From an uncultured Alistipes sp. (GTDB taxonomy: Bacteria; Bacteroidota; Bacteroidia; Bacteroidales; Rikenellaceae), in contig CANQIF010000001.1 of NCBI GenBank assembly GCA_947623965.1, positions 62,001 through 126,000 on the forward strand: 64,000 bases of DNA, given 5' to 3'. Every line of letters begins with the position of its first letter. Position 1 is the stretch's first letter. Both the position numbers and the translations under genes were made by a program. A model generated the notes under the pieces. That model was not told where the DNA came from, did not search any database, and saw only the letters and a list, made by a program, of their open reading frames with translations. This document shows, one piece after another, positions 28,924 to 37,224 of this stretch.

Positions 28924-30114
28924 ATGAAAGATTTCACCTATTACACCCCGACCGAGGTCGTATTCGGCCGCCGCTCCGAAGAGCGCATCGCCCGTCTGGT
29001 CCGCCGCTACGGCGGTACGAAAGTGCTGCTGCACTACGGCGGCGGCAGTGCCGAACGTTCCGGGCTGCTCGCGTCGATCCGCAGCCAGCTGGCCGCCGAA
29101 GGGATCGGCTGCGTCGAACTGGGCGGCGTCGTACCGAATCCGCGCCTCTCGAAGGTGCGCGAAGGCGTGGCCCTCTGCCGGGCCGAAGGGGTCGATTTTC
29201 TGCTGGCCGTAGGAGGCGGCAGCGTCATCGACTCGGCCAAGGCGATCGCCTACGGCATTCCCTACGACGGCGACGTCTGGGATTTCTTCGCCGGACAGGC
29301 CCAAGCCGAAGTCTGCATCCCGCTGGGAGCTGTCGTGACGATCCCCGCCGCCGGCAGCGAGATGTCCAACGGCTGCGTCATCACGAACGAGGAGGGTTGG
29401 CAGAAACGCGGCTACTCGTCGCAGCTGGCCCGCTGCCGCTTCGCCGTGATGAACCCCGAACGGACCTTTACGCTGCCGCCCTACCAGACCGCCTGCGGCG
29501 TGACGGACATTCTGATGCACACCATGGAGCGCTACTTCTCGCCCGAAGTCGATATGACCCTGACGGATGCCATAGCCGAGGCGCTCATGCGCACGGTGAT
29601 CGACGCGGCACCCGAGGTGCTGGCCCGCCCCGACGACTACCGCCACCGGGCCCAGATCATGTGGGCAGGGAGCCTGGCGCACAACGATCTGACGGGCTGC
29701 GGCAACGTAGGCGACTGGGCCACGCACCACCTCGAACACGAATTGAGCGCGCTGTTCGACGTGGCGCACGGAGCCGGGCTGGCCGCCGTATGGGGCAGCT
29801 GGGCGCGTTACGTCTACCGGACGAATCCGGCACGCTTCGCCCGTTTCGCGGTGAACGTGCTGCACGTCGAGAACGACTTTACCGATCCCGAGCGCACGGC
29901 CCTCGCCGGAATCGCGGCGATGGAGCGTTTCTACCGTTCGATCGGGATGCCCACCTCGATCCCGGAACTGATCGGACGCCCCGCCACCGAGGCGGAGATC
30001 GTCGAAATGGCCCGCAAATGCAGCCTCGACGGCAGTTCGACCGAGGGCAGCTTCCGCGAGCTGGATCGGGCGGATATGGAGGCCGTCTACCGGCTGGCGA
30101 ACGGCGGGAATTGA
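28924..30114 (+). CDS. Iron-containing alcohol dehydrogenase (butanol dehydrogenase type)
   Basis: This is a group III metal-dependent alcohol dehydrogenase, likely reducing aldehydes with NADPH, of 396 residues. The N-terminal Rossmann-like domain has FGRRSEERI and the cofactor motif GGGSVIDSAKAIA. The metal site follows in order: CGVTDILMHTMERYF (Asp and His), then HHLEHELSALFDVAHGAGLA (two His). This resembles the YqhD/BdhA branch. It has its own double promoter and a strong terminator, with no metabolic partner next to it. The physiological substrate is unknown; aldehyde detoxification or a fermentation branch are both reasonable. Confidence 0.92.
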   Translation: MKDFTYYTPTEVVFGRRSEERIARLVRRYGGTKVLLHYGGGSAERSGLLASIRSQLAAEGIGCVELGGVVPNPRLSKVREGVALCRAEGVDFLLAVGGGSVIDSAKAIAYGIPYDGDVWDFFAGQAQAEVCIPLGAVVTIPAAGSEMSNGCVITNEEGWQKRGYSSQLARCRFAVMNPERTFTLPPYQTACGVTDILMHTMERYFSPEVDMTLTDAIAEALMRTVIDAAPEVLARPDDYRHRAQIMWAGSLAHNDLTGCGNVGDWATHHLEHELSALFDVAHGAGLAAVWGSWARYVYRTNPARFARFAVNVLHVENDFTDPERTALAGIAAMERFYRSIGMPTSIPELIGRPATEAEIVEMARKCSLDGSSTEGSFRELDRADMEAVYRLANGGN

Positions 30115-30156
30115 CATCGAAAGAGGGACCAGCGGTGGTCACCTACTATTTTCCTG

Positions 30157-30186
30157 ACAGGCGACTATTGTCGCCTGTTTTTTTTG
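30157..30186 (+). terminator. Terminator of the alcohol dehydrogenase gene
   Basis: A perfect 9-bp stem ACAGGCGAC-TATT-GTCGCCTGT is followed by a run of eight T. Confidence 0.92.
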
Positions 30187-30204
30187 GGGGGGGCGTGCAC
30201 ACAC

Positions 30205-30900
30205 GGATTTGCAGGATGCAGCGGTTCCTTACCGGGAGCTACTCGGGCCGCGGCTTGCGGAGGAACCGCAGACGAGCGGACGCGAGTTGCGGGCCTCCGC
30301 GGGGCGAAGCTGCGGCCCGCCGATGCCTGCGGCATCGGAACTGACAGCCAAGCCCGCAACCGAGCGGATGGGCCTGCTTTCGAGCAGCGCGAGGATGCAG
30401 TCCTCCGCCCGGGGGCGGCTGCGGGCTGCGGCGGTTTCGTTGAAACCGCAAATTAAAAATGAAAAAGGAAGAATTAAAAATGAATCGCTGCACCCAATGC
30501 TAATTCGTTTTCGGGCAGCAGCCTGCGGAGGTCGCGCACGACTGCAAGGCGCAGCGGGTGCTAATTCAAAATCCAAGATTCAAAATTCAGAATTACAAAT
30601 TCGGGACGCAGCCTGCGGGGCACGCCTGCGACGTCGAGGAGCTGCGGGCCTCCGCTGCCCCAGGCTGCGGCCCGCTGCGCCCTCGCGGGCGCAAATTCAA
30701 AATTCAAGATTCAAAATTCAGAATTACAAATTCGGGACACAGCCTGCGGGGCACGCCTGCGACGTCGAGGAGCTGCGGGCCTCCGCGCCGGGGAGGCTGC
30801 GGACCGCCAATCGCTGCGCGATCGATCCGGGGCCAAAAAGCCCGCAGCCGAGCAACCAATCGGACAGGCGGCAGATGCCGCCTGGAAGCTGCAGCCTCCG
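30205..30900. repeat. Mosaic palindromic repeat cluster R5
   Basis: It fills the gap between the dehydrogenase terminator and the EamA gene. It has several units in both orientations, caps GATGCCTGCGGCATC, GCGCCCTCGCGGGCGC and GATCGCTGCGCGATC, and AT linkers at 30455-30485 and 30565-30600. A nearly exact tandem duplication of about 125 bp (around 30590-30715 and 30715-30830) shows that it grows by local duplication. Confidence 0.85.
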
Positions 30901-30949
30901 AATCGCATCTTCCGGAATCTTCCCGCGCACAACATCCGTACTTTTTTCC

Positions 30950-30957
30950 TACATTTG
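30950..30957 (+). promoter_or_regulatory. -7 box TACATTTG of the EamA gene
   Basis: TACATTTG lies 22 bp before the ATG at 30980, just outside repeat cluster R5. Confidence 0.5.
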
Positions 30958-30979
30958 CCGCCGGTTAGTCAAATAGGTA

Positions 30980-31924
30980 ATGGAAAAAGGAAAATTGCAC
31001 GGTCATGCGGCCCTGTGGGTCGCCAACATCGTGTGGGGGCTGAACGCCCCGATCTGTAAAAGCGTGCTGCTCTCGGCCGACAACCCGGGCGGCATCCATC
31101 CTTTCGCGCTCAGCGCCTACCGCATGGTCGGCGCCGCGCTCCTCTTCTGGGCGGCGTCGCTCTTCGCCCCGCGCGAGCGGGTCGCCCGCCGCGATCTGGG
31201 CTTGCTGCTGCTCGCCTCGGTTTTCGGGATCCAGTTCAACCAGCTGCTCTTCCTGTGGGGCCTCTCGCTCACGTCGCCCATCGATTCGTCGATCATCGCG
31301 ACGTTAGTGCCGATCCTCACGATGCTCTTCGCGGCCCTCTTTCTGCGCGAGCCGATTACGGGCCTCAAGGCGGGCGGCGTAGCACTGGGATGCTTCGGGG
31401 CCGTGCTGCTGGTCTGGATGAGCCATGGCGCTTCGACGGCCGCTTCGAGCGTGGCGGGCGATACGCTCTGCATCATCAGCGCCGCCAGCTACGCCGTCTA
31501 CCTCACGGCATTCCGCAATGTCATCGTCCGCTACAGCCCGCTCACGGTCATGAAGTGGATGTTCACCTTCGCCGCCGTGGTGGCCGCGGTGATCTACCGC
31601 AAACCCGTGGCGTCGGTCGATTACGCCGGCCTCACGACCGAGACGTGGCTCGGCGCGGCCTATGTTGTCGTCTGCTCGACCTTCCTCTCCTATCTTTGCG
31701 TACCGATCGGGCAGCGCTATCTGCGCCCGACGCTCGTGTCGATGTACAACTACGTGCAGCCCGTCGTGGCGGTCTTTTTCAGCATCCTCATCGGGCTCGA
31801 TACGCTCGGTGCCGCCAAGGCGGCCGCCGCCGCATGCGTCTTTATCGGGGTCTGGATGGTGACGCAGTCCAAGTCGCGCGCCCAGCTCGACGCCGAGCGG
31901 GCTGCCGCCGGCCGTTCACATTAG
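30980..31924 (+). CDS. EamA/DMT-family permease
   Basis: This is an inner-membrane drug/metabolite transporter superfamily protein of 314 residues with about ten hydrophobic segments in two EamA halves. The first half begins ALWVANIVWGLNAPI and ends in GLKAGGVALGCFGAVLL. The second runs from DTLCIISAASYAVYLTAFR to GAAKAAAAACVFIGVWMV. Such proteins export amino acids, metabolites or toxic compounds; the substrate cannot be told from sequence. It is monocistronic, with a long perfect hairpin after the stop that separates it from the convergent glyoxalase. Confidence 0.92.
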   Translation: MEKGKLHGHAALWVANIVWGLNAPICKSVLLSADNPGGIHPFALSAYRMVGAALLFWAASLFAPRERVARRDLGLLLLASVFGIQFNQLLFLWGLSLTSPIDSSIIATLVPILTMLFAALFLREPITGLKAGGVALGCFGAVLLVWMSHGASTAASSVAGDTLCIISAASYAVYLTAFRNVIVRYSPLTVMKWMFTFAAVVAAVIYRKPVASVDYAGLTTETWLGAAYVVVCSTFLSYLCVPIGQRYLRPTLVSMYNYVQPVVAVFFSILIGLDTLGAAKAAAAACVFIGVWMVTQSKSRAQLDAERAAAGRSH

Positions 31925-31945
31925 GCGCGTTCGCAGCAGGACGAA

Positions 31946-31980
31946 AGCGAGGCTGCCGCATCGGTTGCGGCAGCCTCGCT
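31946..31980. terminator. Bidirectional hairpin between EamA and glyoxalase genes
   Basis: AGCGAGGCTGCCGCA / TGCGGCAGCCTCGCT is a 15-bp perfect stem with a 5-nt loop between convergent genes. There is no good T-run on either side, so it may act as a weak terminator or an mRNA-end stabiliser. Confidence 0.65.
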
Positions 31981-32020
31981 TCTGTCCCGGGCCGGTGAAA
32001 GCCCGCAGGCTCGGCCGTCC

Positions 32021-32401
32021 TTATTTTCGCGGCAGCACCTCGATCCAGTAGTCGTCCGGATCATTGATGAAGTAGAGCCCCATGGCGTGGTTCTCGTAGC
32101 AGAGACACCCCATTTCGCGGTAGTATGCGCGCAGAGCCTCGTAGTCGCCGCCCACGCGGACGCAGAGGTGGCTCTCGTTCTCGCCCAGCTCGAAGGGGCG
32201 GTCGGCGTGATCGCGCAGCCAGGTGAGTTCGAGTTTGAAATCCGTCTCGCCGTCGCCCAGAAAGACGATGATGTAGCTGCCGTCTTCGGCGACCTTGCGC
32301 TTGATCTCCTTCAGCCCGAGCGCCTTGTCGTAGAAGGCGATGCTGCGGTCGAGATCCTGGACGTCGATGTTGAAGTGGTCGAATCGTGCCTTGATTTCCA
32401 T
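32021..32401 (-). CDS. VOC-family glyoxalase (lactoylglutathione lyase-like)
   Basis: This is a vicinal-oxygen-chelate fold metalloenzyme of 126 residues. His9 (ARFDHFNIDV), Glu58 (KLELTW), His78 (ESHLCVRV) and Glu121 (YWIEVLP) form the H-E-H-E metal set of glyoxalase I, so methylglyoxal detoxification is the likely role. Bacteroidota often lack glutathione, so the thiol partner is uncertain. It is transcribed leftward from a promoter of the repeat-associated type (32430-32462). Confidence 0.88.
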   Translation of the reverse strand: MEIKARFDHFNIDVQDLDRSIAFYDKALGLKEIKRKVAEDGSYIIVFLGDGETDFKLELTWLRDHADRPFELGENESHLCVRVGGDYEALRAYYREMGCLCYENHAMGLYFINDPDDYWIEVLPRK

Positions 32402-32429
32402 AATCGGATATTTTTTGAGTGGTTTTCAG

Positions 32430-32475
32430 CAAAGATACGCATAAGTCGAGCGCAAAAGCAAATTTATTTGCATTT
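32430..32475 (-). promoter_or_regulatory. Single copy of the recurrent promoter module, upstream of the glyoxalase
   Basis: Minus strand: TTTG (32462-32459), 21 bp containing GCTCGACTTATGCG, TATCTTTG (32437-32430). The 21-bp spacer is almost the same as in cassettes B and C, and the upstream AAATGCAAATAAA is shared too. The hairpin and second promoter are missing. Confidence 0.75.
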
Positions 32476-33180
32476 TGCCGGTCTGTTCGATCGCGCAGCG
32501 ATCGGCGGGCCGCAGCCTGGGGCGGCGGAGGCCCGCTGCTCGCGTCCCGCAGGTCCGCTTCGAGCGCGCCCTCCGCAGGCTGCTGCCCGAAATCGAATTA
32601 GCATTGGGGCAGCGATTCATTTTTAATTCTTCCTTTTTCATTTTGACTTTGCGGTTCCGGAAAAGGAGCCGCCGCAGCCCGCAGCCGCCTGTTGGGATGG
32701 ACGTGTTTGCCGGCAAATCGGTCGCGCAGCGACCGGCAGCCCGCAGCCGCCCCCTGGCGGAGGGCTGCAATCTCGCGCCGCTCGAATGCAGGCCCGTCCG
32801 GGCTTTTTCACGAATCGATCGCGCAACGATTGGCGGGCCGCAGGCTGTAGTCTGAGTGCAAATTATAAATTGTTTTTGCACTTACGTACTTTCTTTGCGC
32901 CAACGAGTGCGGGCATATTTGAGTTCGGGTCGCAGCTTGCGAAGGACCGGCATGAGCGGACGCGAACTGCGGGCCTTCGCGGGGCGAAGCTGCAGCCCGC
33001 AGCGCCCTGCGGGCGCAATTCATCCTTCAAAATTAGGTGCAATTGCCGGCCTCTTCGGGGCGCAGCCTGCGGAGGACGCGCCCGGGCGGACGCAAAAGCG
33101 GAAGCGAGTTGCGGGCCTCCGCGGCGGGAGGTTGCAGCCCGCTCGACCTTTTCAAGGCCGAAATCCTGAATAGCGGACCG
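32476..33180. repeat. Mosaic palindromic repeat cluster R6
   Basis: It lies between the glyoxalase promoter and the rpsT 3' end. Units present: CC/GG type at 32505-32580; a GCAGCCCGCAGCCGCC hairpin unit with cap GGTCGCGCAGCGACC (32725-32770); TT/AA type at 32925-33005 with cap GCGCCCTGCGGGCGC; and CC/GG type at 33055-33145 with cap-like CGACCTTTTCAAGGCCG. A 40-bp non-repeat stretch near 32870-32910 contains a TTTTTGCAC...TTTCTTTG sequence that may be a decayed promoter module. Confidence 0.85.
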
Positions 33181-33245
33181 CCGACTTCTTTCGAGTTCGA
33201 TCCTGACGACCAGCCCGCAGCCGAAACGATACGATACGCGAAACA

Positions 33246-33280
33246 GAACGAAAACAGCCGCCCGACGAATCGGACGGCTG
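33246..33280 (-). terminator. Terminator of rpsT
   Basis: CAGCCG(T/C)CCGA with loop CGAA and its complement (33255-33280) form a stem with one mismatch, followed on the minus strand by TTTTCGTTC. Confidence 0.75.
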
Positions 33281-33302
33281 CCGTATCTGGGGCGCACCCG
33301 GA

Positions 33303-33554
33303 TTAGAGCGCGTTCACGTGGAGCTGAATGGCGCTCTTGAGGTTCCCGGCCTTGTTCTTGTGCATGATGTTGTGTTTGGCCAGCTTGTCCAGCATGGCGG
33401 TAACCTTCGGCAGCAGTGCCTCGGCCGCGCTCTTCTCGGTCGTATTGCGCAGCGCCTTCACGGCGTTACGGGCCGTCTTGTGATACAGACGGTTGTGTGC
33501 TCGTTTCGTCAGGGTCTGACGGATGCGTTTTTTCGATGACTTATGGTTTGCCAT
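33303..33554 (-). CDS. rpsT: 30S ribosomal protein S20
   Basis: S20 binds 16S rRNA early in 30S assembly. At 83 residues, MANHKSSKKRIRQTLTKRAH is the classical N-terminus, followed by basic helices ending in GNLKSAIQLHVNAL. It is a single-gene unit read leftward with its own terminator. In enterobacteria S20 represses its own translation; I see no specific leader structure here that would show this. Confidence 0.97.
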   Translation of the reverse strand: MANHKSSKKRIRQTLTKRAHNRLYHKTARNAVKALRNTTEKSAAEALLPKVTAMLDKLAKHNIMHKNKAGNLKSAIQLHVNAL

Positions 33555-33781
33555 AATCCGTTTGTAGTTTTATTTTTTACTTTTCAAGTTTCGTTTGCCT
33601 GCGGTGGAAACGCCCTTTCGGCGCCCCGCCGCTTTTTTCGACAGCCGTAGCCGCGTTCGGATGGACCTGCGGTCCGCTCCTTGAAATCGTTCACCCGTAG
33701 AGACCTTCCGCCGCACGCCATCCGCAGACTAAGAGGATTTCCCCCCCCCGCTTCAATGCACGGCCGTTCGGCCCCTTCGTG

Positions 33782-33853
33782 TAGCCCATAGCAGAATCGA
33801 ACTGCTCTTTCAAGAATGAAAATCTTGCGTCCTAACCGATAGACGAATGGGCC
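33782..33853 (-). tRNA. tRNA-Glu(TTC)
   Basis: The 72-nt minus-strand cloverleaf has acceptor GGCCCAT/ATGGGCT (one G-T pair), anticodon stem CAAGA/TCTTG with loop TTTTCAT (anticodon TTC) and T-arm AGCAGTTCGATTCTGCT. CCA is not encoded. Confidence 0.95.
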
Positions 33854-33896
33854 TTACCGCTAAGGTCGCATGGGCGATGCGACTGCTTTAGCGGTG

Positions 33897-33927
33897 CAAA
33901 GGTAAACAAAAAATGATCCCGCACAAA
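33897..33927 (-). promoter_or_regulatory. Promoter of tRNA-Glu
   Basis: On the minus strand TTTG (33927-33924), 19 bp, TACCTTTG (33904-33897); a full consensus promoter about 45 bp before the tRNA. Confidence 0.8.
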
Positions 33928-34052
33928 AAAAATGGGAGAAAAAGTGTTTGTCAGCAGGTATTTTGTGAGGCACCGCTGCGGGAGTTCGGGGCCGCCGAAA
34001 AGAAAAAATCGAAAAAAAAGCGCCGAAAGGTCTTGCTTTGTAAAAAAAGTGC

Positions 34053-34060
34053 TATATTTG
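34053..34060 (+). promoter_or_regulatory. -7 box TATATTTG of tRNA-Pro
   Basis: TATATTTG lies 36 bp before the tRNA, with TTG at 34033-34035 (17 bp spacing). Confidence 0.65.
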
Positions 34061-34095
34061 CACACCCAAACGAACGGAACCCCGTTGCGGGACTT

Positions 34096-34173
34096 CGGGA
34101 TGTAGCTCAGCCCGGTTAGAGTACACGTCTGGGGGGCGTGTTGTCGCTGGTTCGAATCCAGTCATCCCGACCA
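34096..34173 (+). tRNA. tRNA-Pro(GGG)
   Basis: The cloverleaf has acceptor CGGGATG/CATCCCG, D-arm AGCTCAGCCCGGTTAGAGT, and anticodon stem CACGT/GCGTG with loop CTGGGGG (anticodon GGG). The T-loop is TTCGAATC and CCA is encoded (34171-34173). Confidence 0.95.
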
Positions 34174-34177
34174 AATG

Positions 34178-34213
34178 AAAGCCCTGGCATTCAGTCGAAT
34201 GCCGGGGCTTTTG
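34178..34213 (+). terminator. Terminator of tRNA-Pro
   Basis: AAAGCCCTGGCATTC / GAATGCCGGGGCTTT form a 15-bp stem with one T-G pair, then TTGC. The T-run is short. Confidence 0.7.
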
Positions 34214-34214
34214 C

Positions 34215-34755
34215 ATTTCGGTTCCGCCGCAGCGAGCCCGTCCGTTCGGCGGCGTGCTTGGCTTCACGAGAAATCGGTCCGTCAGGACCGAGCGGACCGC
34301 AGCCTCCGGTGTGTAGGGAAGTGATTACCGATAAATTCGGCCCGCCAGGCCGGCAGCCCGCAGTGGCTGGTGTGTGATGGAAGTGTTTGCCGGCATAATC
34401 GGTCCGTCAGGACCGAGCGGCCCGCAGGTTGCAGCCGATTTGTATTTTTGAATCTTGAATTCGCGGTTCCGAATGGAACCGCAGCGGGCCGCAGCTTCGC
34501 CCCGCGAAGGCCCGCTTCTCGCGTCCGCTATTGCGTCCGCTCGTATGCGCCTTTCGCAAGCTGCGCCCCGAATTTGAACTCGTAGCGCTGGTCTGTTGCT
34601 ACAGCAGCCCGCAGCCGCCGGTGTGTGGGGGAAGTGTTTGCCGGTCAATTCGGTCCGTCAGGACCGGCGGGCCGCAGCCTCCGCCCGGCGGAGGCCCGCT
34701 GCTCCTTGGCGTCGCTGGCGTACCTCCGCAGGCTGCTGCCCGAGGGCGAAGTTAA
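34215..34755. repeat. Mosaic palindromic repeat cluster R7
   Basis: The CGGTCCGTCAGGACCG cap occurs three times (about 34276, 34401, 34656), and a GCAGCCTCCGGTGTG variant lacks its partner strand. Further on are a TT/AA unit (34483-34565), a GGTTCCGAATGGAACC cap (34464-34480) and a CC/GG unit (34670-34745). Three TTGCCGG(C/T) direct repeats precede the caps, so this cluster appears to have been built by repeated insertion of similar units. Confidence 0.82.
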
Positions 34756-34790
34756 AAGTTCAGGCTATCGCAGTGCGGACATGAAGGACG

Positions 34791-37088
34791 CTACTGCTTG
34801 TTGCGGCAGGCGCGGATCAAGTGGCGGTCCTTGCGGAGAGCCGCCGAACCGTTTCCCAAATAGGCTTGGTAATTGTCCGGACTGTTTCCGCCGGCTATGG
34901 CCGTCGACGACCAGCAGTTGGCCTTATCTATGGCCTCAAAATTCGGATATAACGAAGTATCGAAAGTAACCGAGAATTGATCCACGGCTGGCAGGAACCA
35001 GACAATATCTTTCGCCTCGATCACGGGCGCATACGATACGAGGCCACCGGCTACATTATCTTTCTTTTCCCTGAGGTCGTACCGATTCTTTTTCAGGACC
35101 TCGGCTATGGCAGCTGAACCGTCGATGTTTCCCGGTTTCGGACCATACGTATCGACGGACTGCTGTATCATAATACCCTGAAACAAATCGGATTCAGTCA
35201 TTGCTCGAAATATATCTTCTTCTGTATGTCCTACTTCTGTCTTTTTCATCGTTATCAAGGTGTTTTCGAAAGCCATGGAAGCGGCACCTGCAGCTTTCTC
35301 GGCTAATGTTATTGTGTTATTCAAACCTTGGGTCCGATCTGTCGTAACACCATCGTTCAATTTCGAATAATCGAGTGTAATACAATATCGGGTTGTCCAT
35401 GCGTTTTCGTAATAGAAATTCTGCGTTTTGGCAAACGCATCGACGTCCCAGTTTTTGTTTGCTGCGATAACAGCGTTGCAGAATTGCTGACGATTGGCAC
35501 CACCAAAAGTACGATCGGAAGAATAGACCAACTGATAACTAATCAGTCGTGTCCAATAGAAGCCGTAGGCGCCTTGCGTAGCGTCCTGCGTCTGCTCCCA
35601 GCCGAAGCCGTCGGAGGTCCAGGCGGGGCAAAGCTGCGTAAGTTCGATCGGGTCCACGGCGACCTGCTCCTCGGTGTAGTCGTCGAATTTGATTTTCAAC
35701 CGAATTGTCCGTTGCAAGTCGCCTGCATTCTCGGGAATAAAGAGCGCGATCGGAATATCGCCCGATCCCGACCCGGAAAACTCCGGCTCGCCGCGGGCGC
35801 TGCCGAGGTCATTGCCATTCTCGTCGATCAACCGGTCCGTCCAGAAGCCCAACTTCGCGAAGTCATTCATATCTTCCTGCCGGATGATCGACACGTCCTT
35901 GTCCGCCGTCACGGTCCACGTCTTGTCGGCTGCGACGCCCGAAACTTTCAGCGTCGTTTTGTGGATCGTGTAGTGCGCATCGATCGTCGGCAGCTCCGAA
36001 AGCTCGAATTTAAAGCCCGGCTGCACCGTGAGGGTATAGGTCACCTGCTTGCCTTCGGGCCATACCCGGCCGGCGAGGGAGGCCTCGACCGAACGATCCG
36101 TGCCCGTCACGTCGTCGTGAAAAGTGACCTTGATTTTCGCCCCTGCCGGCAGCTCCTGCGGCAGCATCATGAAGGTCGCCTCGCCGTCCGGCGTGATGGC
36201 CGTGCCGGAGGGCGTGGTCCCGTCGGTCGTCGCGCTCCCCTCGGCGAAACTCTGCGTAAAGTCGCCCGTCGTAGCGTCCAACGTCCACTTGCCGGTTTCT
36301 AAATCGTAGGTGCCGCTGTTCTGCACCCCCGTCAACTCGACCTTCGTATATTTGCCGGGCTGCAGGTCGGAGCCCATCGCGAAGCGCACGGCCGTGCAGA
36401 TATGGCGGAACTGGAGTTCCTGCGGCTGGTTGTAGTCGCCCGGCGTCTCGACGGTGGTCGCCACGACGAGGTCCCGCTGGGAGGCGGCGTTCGCCGGGTC
36501 CACCGTGTAGCCGAGTGTCAGGCCGTCCGACGGCTTCGCGGGCTTGGTGAAGGGGGCGTCGGCCGGCGCATAGGCGTAGAATTTCAGGGCATGCTGCGCG
36601 CCGGGCCAGTAGTAGGGATCGTCCGCTGCGGTGCCCCAGACGCCGCCCGACTTGTTGACATCGACGTCCATATAGAAGAAGCTGTCGACCCACGTGCCGT
36701 TCGCCTTCCAGTGGGCGAGGACATGGAACGTGTTGTAGAACTCCGCTGCCGTGACCAGCGTCGCGCGGGTGTCGGCAGCCGAGGCCGGGAAGTCGGAGAC
36801 GGCGGTGCGGACGCACAGCGAATCGGCCGTTTCGGAGCTGCGCAGCACGAAGCGGTCGTCGGGCTGCGCGGCAGGAGCGGCCGCGGATTGCGTGCCAGAG
36901 CCGGCGGCGGATTGCGCCCCGGAGGCGTCGGCGGCCCGGGAGCTCCTGCCGGAGACGATGCCGAAAGAGATCGCGTCGCCCGAGGCGGGGATCGCGTCAT
37001 CGAGCGGGCCCTCGTCGCTGCAGGCGCCGGGCAGCAGCACCGACGCCAGCGCCGCCGAATAGAGAGTGAGCCGTTTATACCAATTCAT
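34791..37088 (-). CDS. Fimbrial tip-like lipoprotein adhesin
   Basis: A 765-residue exported protein. The start MNWYKRLTLYSAALASVLLPGAC (ATG 37088) gives a lipobox LPGAC typical of Bacteroidales fimbrial subunits. A Ser/Ala/Gln-rich linker is followed by a fimbrillin-like beta region with FYAYAP (about 150-360). An Ig-like part comes next (about 370-500), and the C-terminal half ends in WFLPAVDQF...NCWSSTAIAGG...HLIRACRNK. That ending is the pattern of DUF1566/Lcl-type C-type-lectin folds used as tip adhesins. It is the last gene of the fimbrial cluster, where tip proteins usually lie. Ligand unknown. The ATG at 37130 would add 14 residues before the signal peptide. Confidence 0.8.
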   Translation of the reverse strand: MNWYKRLTLYSAALASVLLPGACSDEGPLDDAIPASGDAISFGIVSGRSSRAADASGAQSAAGSGTQSAAAPAAQPDDRFVLRSSETADSLCVRTAVSDFPASAADTRATLVTAAEFYNTFHVLAHWKANGTWVDSFFYMDVDVNKSGGVWGTAADDPYYWPGAQHALKFYAYAPADAPFTKPAKPSDGLTLGYTVDPANAASQRDLVVATTVETPGDYNQPQELQFRHICTAVRFAMGSDLQPGKYTKVELTGVQNSGTYDLETGKWTLDATTGDFTQSFAEGSATTDGTTPSGTAITPDGEATFMMLPQELPAGAKIKVTFHDDVTGTDRSVEASLAGRVWPEGKQVTYTLTVQPGFKFELSELPTIDAHYTIHKTTLKVSGVAADKTWTVTADKDVSIIRQEDMNDFAKLGFWTDRLIDENGNDLGSARGEPEFSGSGSGDIPIALFIPENAGDLQRTIRLKIKFDDYTEEQVAVDPIELTQLCPAWTSDGFGWEQTQDATQGAYGFYWTRLISYQLVYSSDRTFGGANRQQFCNAVIAANKNWDVDAFAKTQNFYYENAWTTRYCITLDYSKLNDGVTTDRTQGLNNTITLAEKAAGAASMAFENTLITMKKTEVGHTEEDIFRAMTESDLFQGIMIQQSVDTYGPKPGNIDGSAAIAEVLKKNRYDLREKKDNVAGGLVSYAPVIEAKDIVWFLPAVDQFSVTFDTSLYPNFEAIDKANCWSSTAIAGGNSPDNYQAYLGNGSAALRKDRHLIRACRNKQ

Positions 37089-37224
37089 CGCTGTCGTTTC
37101 GTTTTTGATTTGCGAATGCAAGGGGAACATTCAACCCCTTGCATCCAGTCGGTTATCCCCGATCGCGGGCGAAAGGCGGCCGCACGCAGCGGCGGCAACG
37201 GTCGCCCCGACCGGCGGGAAAAGA

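Noticed and set aside
30186..30193. G8 run as a ribosomal frameshift site
   Set aside because: It lies after a terminator and in no gene.
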